Assembly: GCA_001579985.1 (NCBI GenBank)
Contig: LRSR01003796.1
Span: 1 to 27,676 of the forward strand
DNA from: Hypsibius dujardini
Taxonomy: Eukaryota; Tardigrada; Eutardigrada; Parachela; Hypsibiidae
Direction of reading: 5' to 3'
Length of the DNA stretch: 27,676 bases
Shown piece after piece: positions 23,326 to 27,676 of the stretch. The notes below the pieces were generated by a model. That model did no database searches. It worked only from the letters and a program-made list of their open reading frames with translations, and was not told the DNA's origin. A program made the translations under genes and the position numbers. Numbering within the stretch: position 1 is the stretch's first letter; the number at the start of each line of letters is the position of its first letter.

Positions 23326-25706
23326 ATGAGTGTCCAGGAATTCACTTTTTTCACTGTCCTAGTGTTGGCGCTAGTTTGGCTGGACTCAACATCTGCCTCG
23401 ACCCTGTCGAAATTTCCTATGACCATCACCGTGCCGGATACATTAGCTCCCCGTGCGACTGCTAACCGAGACATTCGCTACGATGTGTGGTCTAACCCTC
23501 AACGGATCTTATACAGACTGGACGATTTATACAGTACGCTTAATTTCAATGTCTGGCTAATGTCTGGCTGATGTCTGGCTGATGTCTGGCTGATGTCTGG
23601 CTGATGTCTGGGTAATGTCTGGCTGATGTCTGGCTAATGTCTGGGTAATGTCTGGCTGATGTCTGGCTGATGTCTGGCTGATGTCTGGCTAATGTCTGGC
23701 TAATGTCTGGCTAATGTCTGGCTAATGTCTGGCTGATGTCTGGCTAATTTAAATAAATGCCAGGTGTGAGAAAGTTTACATTTCGGCTATTGTCTTTTTT
23801 TTTACCTTACAGATGAGACAACGAAAGCGGCGATTCGAGAAGCGATGGCCCAGATCGCTCGCGACATGTCCTCCTGCATCCGTTTTGAGCCGTACAATGT
23901 GGTCACCGATTCACGTGAGGACCATCTGGTGATCAGTCCGCAACTTAACTCTGGGTAAGCTGTAGGTTTATATTCACGAAATGCATTCCTATATCGAGTA
24001 CTGCAAAATATAGTTTATACTTTCTTGCAAATTTTGTGTTAATGACGTTTTTCACGATTTCTCCAACAGCACTCGTGGCGCCACCTGTATAACCTTCCCC
24101 GGACGGGTGATCCGCCAAAACGCAGCTGGACAGAAGCTGGTCATTTTTCAGTCGGCAAACGGAGGCTGTCTCGCTAGTAAACGAGAGACCATGGCCATCA
24201 TCATTCCCGTCCTGGGAGTCCGCCAAGAAATTAAGTAATAAAAAGAAGCGCTTCACTTAACAGGACAATCGTTCAATCAACTGTTCAACTAACAGGACAA
24301 TCGTTCAATCAACGACTGACCTAACAGGACAATCGTTCAATCAACGCTTCGCCTAACAGGACAATCGTTCAATCAACGCTTCGCCTAACAGGACAATCGT
24401 TCAATCAACGGTTAAGGCACATTGTCGAGTTATTTTATTACTGTTTTTTTTTGGATTGTTAGACGTCCGGATCGCGACCAGTTCATCCGAACTTTCCCGA
24501 ACAACGTACTAACAGGTAAGATTGAATTTAAAAAAATGCAAAAGTTTATCGCTGTGTCTGAGCAATTTGCATTTTTTTTGTTAGACTTTCAATCCTTCGG
24601 CTTATTGAACAAATACGAGCCGGCCACAGTGGACACGTCTTCCACCTTCGACTTCCTCTCCATCACCATGCCTTCACAGAGTCGTTTCGCTAAGCCCAAC
24701 ACGGTCGTTTACTCGCCCATCAACGCGACTCAACGACTGGGCGAATTCGCACGACTCAGTCTGGGCGACTGTCAGGGCATCAAAAAAATTTACCCCAGCT
24801 GCGGCAGGATTCGCTGCTCTGACCGTAAGCTCCTCCTCCTCCTCCTGTTCTACCTCACAAGGAAAATATTACCAATCCACATTTTTAAAATGCCTGAAAT
24901 GGCGCAAAATTATTTTCCCATTTTCAATAAAAATATCTTTCAATTTCACTAGTCGATATTTCAAAGCAAAATTTTTAAACTTTACTTAAAATAAATAATA
25001 ATAATCCGAAATGGAAAGAGAACGAAAATCCAGGCAGCCTGTTATATTGCGATTGCATACTTTGATGATGGACATGTCATAATTTAAATCCGACAGAAGT
25101 AGTTCATGAGAAATCAAATTTAACTCGAAAGCAAAGCAATTTAAATATTATTCTATTAAAATTCTATTAAAATTCTATTAAAATTAAAATTCTGGTCATA
25201 TAAAAAAATGGGAATATAAGAGATGTTTCTGCCACTTTTTCACAGCTTATTCCGGCCTGGAGAGCACCGCCGCGACTGCCACAGGAAGTGTCGGTGCCGC
25301 TGGAAGCGCGGTCAGTGCCGGTGGGAGTGTGGCCAGCAGTGCGAGTGCCACGGGAAGTGTGATCAGTGAGACTGGTAGCGTGATTAGTGATAGTGGTAGT
25401 GTAAGCGTGACGACCACTGGCAGTTCGCTCCCGGTTGATCCGACCTCCCTGACCGAATTCAGTTCCTCCGGTGCGGGAACGGTAATTTTAGCGGCGTTCC
25501 AAGCCGTCAGCCGACCGCACGGGGCCGCCGCTGGGAGGCCCGGCTGGACCATCGCTGGTCGGACCACGCCCCCTAGGTCCACCACGACGCCGTTGACACT
25601 GCAGGCGGCGTTTCAATCCGAAGATATCGACCTCAAGCCCATCGATCCGCCATCGCCATTTAACGGATTAGAATTCTGGCTCGACACATCTGCAAAGAAA
25701 AATTAG
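23326..25706 (+). CDS. Astacin-like pseudoprotease G (longest Ser/Gly/Thr-rich tail)
   Basis: Six exons: 23326-23533, 23813-23954, 24070-24234, 24463-24515, 24585-24824 and 25246-25706; 422 aa. The signal peptide (FFTVLVLALVWLDSTSA) leads to STLSKFP and DIRYDVW; exons 1 and 2 are fused as in D. Exon 2 keeps the family length of 142. Landmarks: CIRFEPY, ATCITFPGR (FSF replaced by ITF), AGQK, GGC, FDFLSITMPSQSRFA, LSLGDC and two further Cys. The motif region AIIIPVLGVRQEIKRPDRD has A159, I160, P163 and Q169 in place of His1, Glu, His2 and His3, making it the most altered copy, although RPDRDQFI and the family Glu stay. The 153-residue tail begins with SGS/TGS-type Ser/Gly/Ala/Thr repeats and continues into a unique end with KPIDPPSP, reminiscent of the PIDITP ends of D and F. 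Last gene of the array. Confidence 0.85.
23549..23746. repeat. Minisatellite in intron 1 of gene G
   Basis: About eighteen tandem copies of ATGTCTGGCTG or ATGTCTGGCTA (11 bases). Confidence 0.95.
24258..24414. repeat. Five tandem 32-base units in intron 3 of gene G
   Basis: Each unit reads TAACAGGACAATCGTTCAAT followed by CAACG and a slightly variable end such as CTTCGCC. Near-identical copies point to recent expansion. No spacers of CRISPR type. Confidence 0.95.
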
Positions 25707-25997
25707 TTATATCTGTTGACAGACCACGTTGCGGTTTTTTTGTATTAGTTAATTGTTCTCAAGTTTGTGTGACCATCCCATTCGAATCCCATATGGGCGA
25801 GACTCTTATCTTAACTTACCGGTCCTTCTGAAATAATTACCTCAGAAAGTGACAGTGTGACTTGAACCCAGGGGTCAGCGACAGACAAGCAGCAGAGTGA
25901 CGGCAGGCACAGGCAGAGAGGCTTATAGAGAGACAGGCAGAGATACAGACGGAAATAGACAAGCAGACAGACAGACAGACAGACTGACAGACAGACT

Positions 25998-26034
<37 letters not shown>

Positions 26035-26267
26035 GCAGACAGACAGACAGACAGACAATACTCATAAAGTCCCTGCAGTGAGTTTTTCGTGCACCTTTTG
26101 GCAACTTGGTTTGAATTTATCGGCAGTGCAAATTCTGCATGTCAATTTGCGAAATAGGTGAATGACAAATTGCTTTCAAGTGATACACACCCAGAAAATG
26201 TGCCGTACAATTGTTTTTTTAGCAGAAATTATTACTACTAAATAAGGTTATTAGCTAATTATCTAGT
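25707..26267. other. Convergent 3' region between gene G and the Cys-rich gene
   Basis: Holds a GACA tract at about 25960-26057 and the shared 3' sequences of two convergent genes. No canonical AATAAA was recognised on either strand. Confidence 0.5.
25960..26057. repeat. GACA tetramer tract in a convergent 3' region
   Basis: GACA units with occasional CTGACA and GGCA interruptions. Confidence 0.9.
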
Positions 26268-27536
26268 TCATGACAGATAACCAAAATCGCCGGTATAATC
26301 CCCGCTCCATCGCCTTCCACCGAGACATTTGTTGGTGTGGACTCGGTTTCCCTGTTCGTCTGGGCAGAGCGCCGAGTCGCCATGGCATTCGTATGTCCGA
26401 GCGGATTTCTCGAAAATGCAAGTGGCCACGACACTGCGAGTCACAGCTGTCGAATCAGGACTCGATGGAATAATACCTGTTAAATAATTATTCGAATCGT
26501 CACTACCAAATGGACCAAACGATAAATGGCATTTAGCAAGGATTCCCACTAGTACCGTTATCGGACGTCCAGCGCTTCAGAATGGGACCGCTCCTGGGTT
26601 GTGAGCAATCGTAGTCGCGACGGTTTCCATTCTCACCCGTCTCCAGCACAATCCGGTATACTTTCTCCGTGCAGTTTCGGCATCCGACCTGACCGTTGTT
26701 GTAGTACTCGCAGACGTAAACTCTTTGGGGATCAACCGTGAAGGTGATATGTTCGTTATCACTGCCCTGCGCAGCTGCCCGTTGCGCGTCGTACCGATTA
26801 ACGGCATCTCGAGTTCCTGAAATTCCTTGATGGTCTTGGTTATCGGCCTCATCAGTAACATCTGTAATGAAGATTCGTGTCCGTCTGATATTGTATCTCG
26901 AAAATGCTCAAGAATTTCTGCCTAAATTCATTTGTCAGTGTCTGTGTCTGTGTCTGTGTCTGTGTCTGTGTCTGTGTCTGTGTCTGTGTCTGTGTCTGTG
27001 TCTGTGTCTGTGCTTATGTTTGTATCGGTGTTTGAGTCGACGTCAATGGCTGTGCTCGTATACTTGGGAATTACCAAAGCAAATCAGCAATGTCAGTTTG
27101 ACTGTACCTGCGTAGCTGGAGGGTTCTTGTTGTCTCGCCGGGTACCCATCGTCGTTGTCATTGGCAGAGGCGACATCGTCTTCCGGTCGACCGTAGCGCC
27201 GCCTGTTTTCAGCTCGCTCACGATCGTCAGCCCTCTCGCGATCACTCGAGCGATCACGACCACCTGCCACGACCCATGATCGCGTTAATGTTACAGCCCT
27301 TCTTCGAGTGGTTGGTGTGGTAGTTGGTTGAGTTGTTCGCTCAACGTGTTGGAAATACCACCGGTCCAGGCCGAGTTCGAAGGCCGAGTTGAGTGAGCCG
27401 CTGAAGAGGCCTTCCCAGAACGTGTCAGGCCAGACTGATCCTCCGATGCAATGAAATGTCCCATTTGTACGGAAGTAGCAAGTGGCCACCACTTCCCCTG
27501 GATAGGGAATTTCGGCGTATTGCTCTGGTACAATAC
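26268..27536 (-). CDS. Cysteine-rich modular protein, family unknown (5' part outside window)
   Basis: Three exons on the - strand: 27536-27108, 26861-26556 and 26476-26268 (stop TGA), about 313 visible residues. All internal junctions are phase 1, so the first two exons are symmetrical modules. The first exon opens with GIVPEQ...EVVATCYF...FHCIGGS, then a Thr/Pro stretch (TTQPTTTPTTRRR) and an Arg/Asp/Glu-rich linker (SSDRERADDRERAENRRR). The middle exon carries a Cys module (RVYVCEYYNNGQVGCRNCTE ... YDCSQPRSG). The last exon repeats the first module: GIIPSS...SVVATCIF...YECHGDS, then CPDEQ and NKC. It looks extracellular because of the Cys spacing, but the signal peptide, if any, is upstream. 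I recognise no named domain. The intron at 27107-26862 holds a CTGTGT tract. Confidence 0.7.
26937..27012. repeat. CTGTGT hexamer tract in an intron of the Cys-rich gene
   Basis: Twelve near-perfect CTGTGT units. Confidence 0.9.
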
Positions 27537-27656
27537 CTATTCGAAAATCGAAAAACACTCAGTCAGTCTGGAGTCTTAATGAGCGCAACAGACTCAGTCT
27601 GTAAATGAGAATCTACAAAAATATTACATACTAGCCAGCAATACCAAAAATTAACT

Positions 27657-27676
27657 ACTGTCTGTCTGTCTGTCTG
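27657..27676. repeat. CTGT tract at the right edge
   Basis: Five CTGT units running off the window. Confidence 0.85.

Noticed and set aside
24258-24414. CRISPR-like regular repeats
   Set aside because: Units are directly adjacent without unique spacers, lie within an animal gene's intron, and are a minisatellite.
4862-25706. Active astacin or matrix metalloprotease genes
   Set aside because: No HExxH occurs in any reconstructed exon. RPDRD and the disulfide pattern place the fold with astacins, but the zinc site is absent.

Overview
This is animal genomic DNA. It has many spliced genes with short GT-AG introns (about 50-80 bases when not expanded), pyrimidine-tract acceptors, secreted multi-exon proteins and heavy micro- and minisatellite content in introns and spacers. 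GC content is moderate. The species cannot be read from the sequence; a small invertebrate is my guess, and nothing here identifies the phylum.

Layout, left to right. (1) 43-2833, + strand: the 3' part of a flavin amine oxidase of the spermine/polyamine oxidase type. Its TGA stop sits in the classic readthrough context TGA-CTA-G and is followed by a long in-frame open extension. (2) 4090-3069, - strand: an unrecognised coiled-coil protein convergent with the oxidase; the two 3' ends overlap. (3) 4862-25706, + strand: a head-to-tail array of seven astacin-like genes (called A to G here) plus one truncated remnant between D and E. I reconstructed their exons by aligning the paralogues with each other. 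Six look intact (311-422 aa) and C is a pseudogene with four lesions. (4) 27536-26268, - strand: the 3' part of a cysteine-rich modular gene whose exons are symmetrical phase-1 modules; no family recognised.

The main discovery is region 3. Each product has a signal peptide, no propeptide, an astacin-type fold signature (WP...Y.LD near the N-terminus, CI.F.PY, CFSFPGR...Q..GQK, GC, RPDRD, FDF.S, LS.GDC....LY..C) and the family disulfide cysteines. The catalytic machinery is gone in every copy. The first zinc His is K, G or A; the catalytic Glu is Y, F or I; the third zinc His is N, D or Q; and the Met-turn SxMHY has become S-I/V-T-I/M-P or similar. The second His survives in only some copies. 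Each protein ends in its own fast-evolving low-complexity tail (Gly-X-Leu triplets in A, Thr-rich in B, Pro/Val-rich in D and F, Ser/Gly/Thr-rich in G). This suggests a locally expanding family of secreted, non-catalytic astacin pseudoproteases with variable tails.

Transposon-like inverted repeats sit in introns of A and E. CTGT/GACA tetramer and CTGTGT hexamer tracts are scattered through introns and spacers in both orientations. I found no rRNA, tRNA, CRISPR array or autonomous transposon gene.
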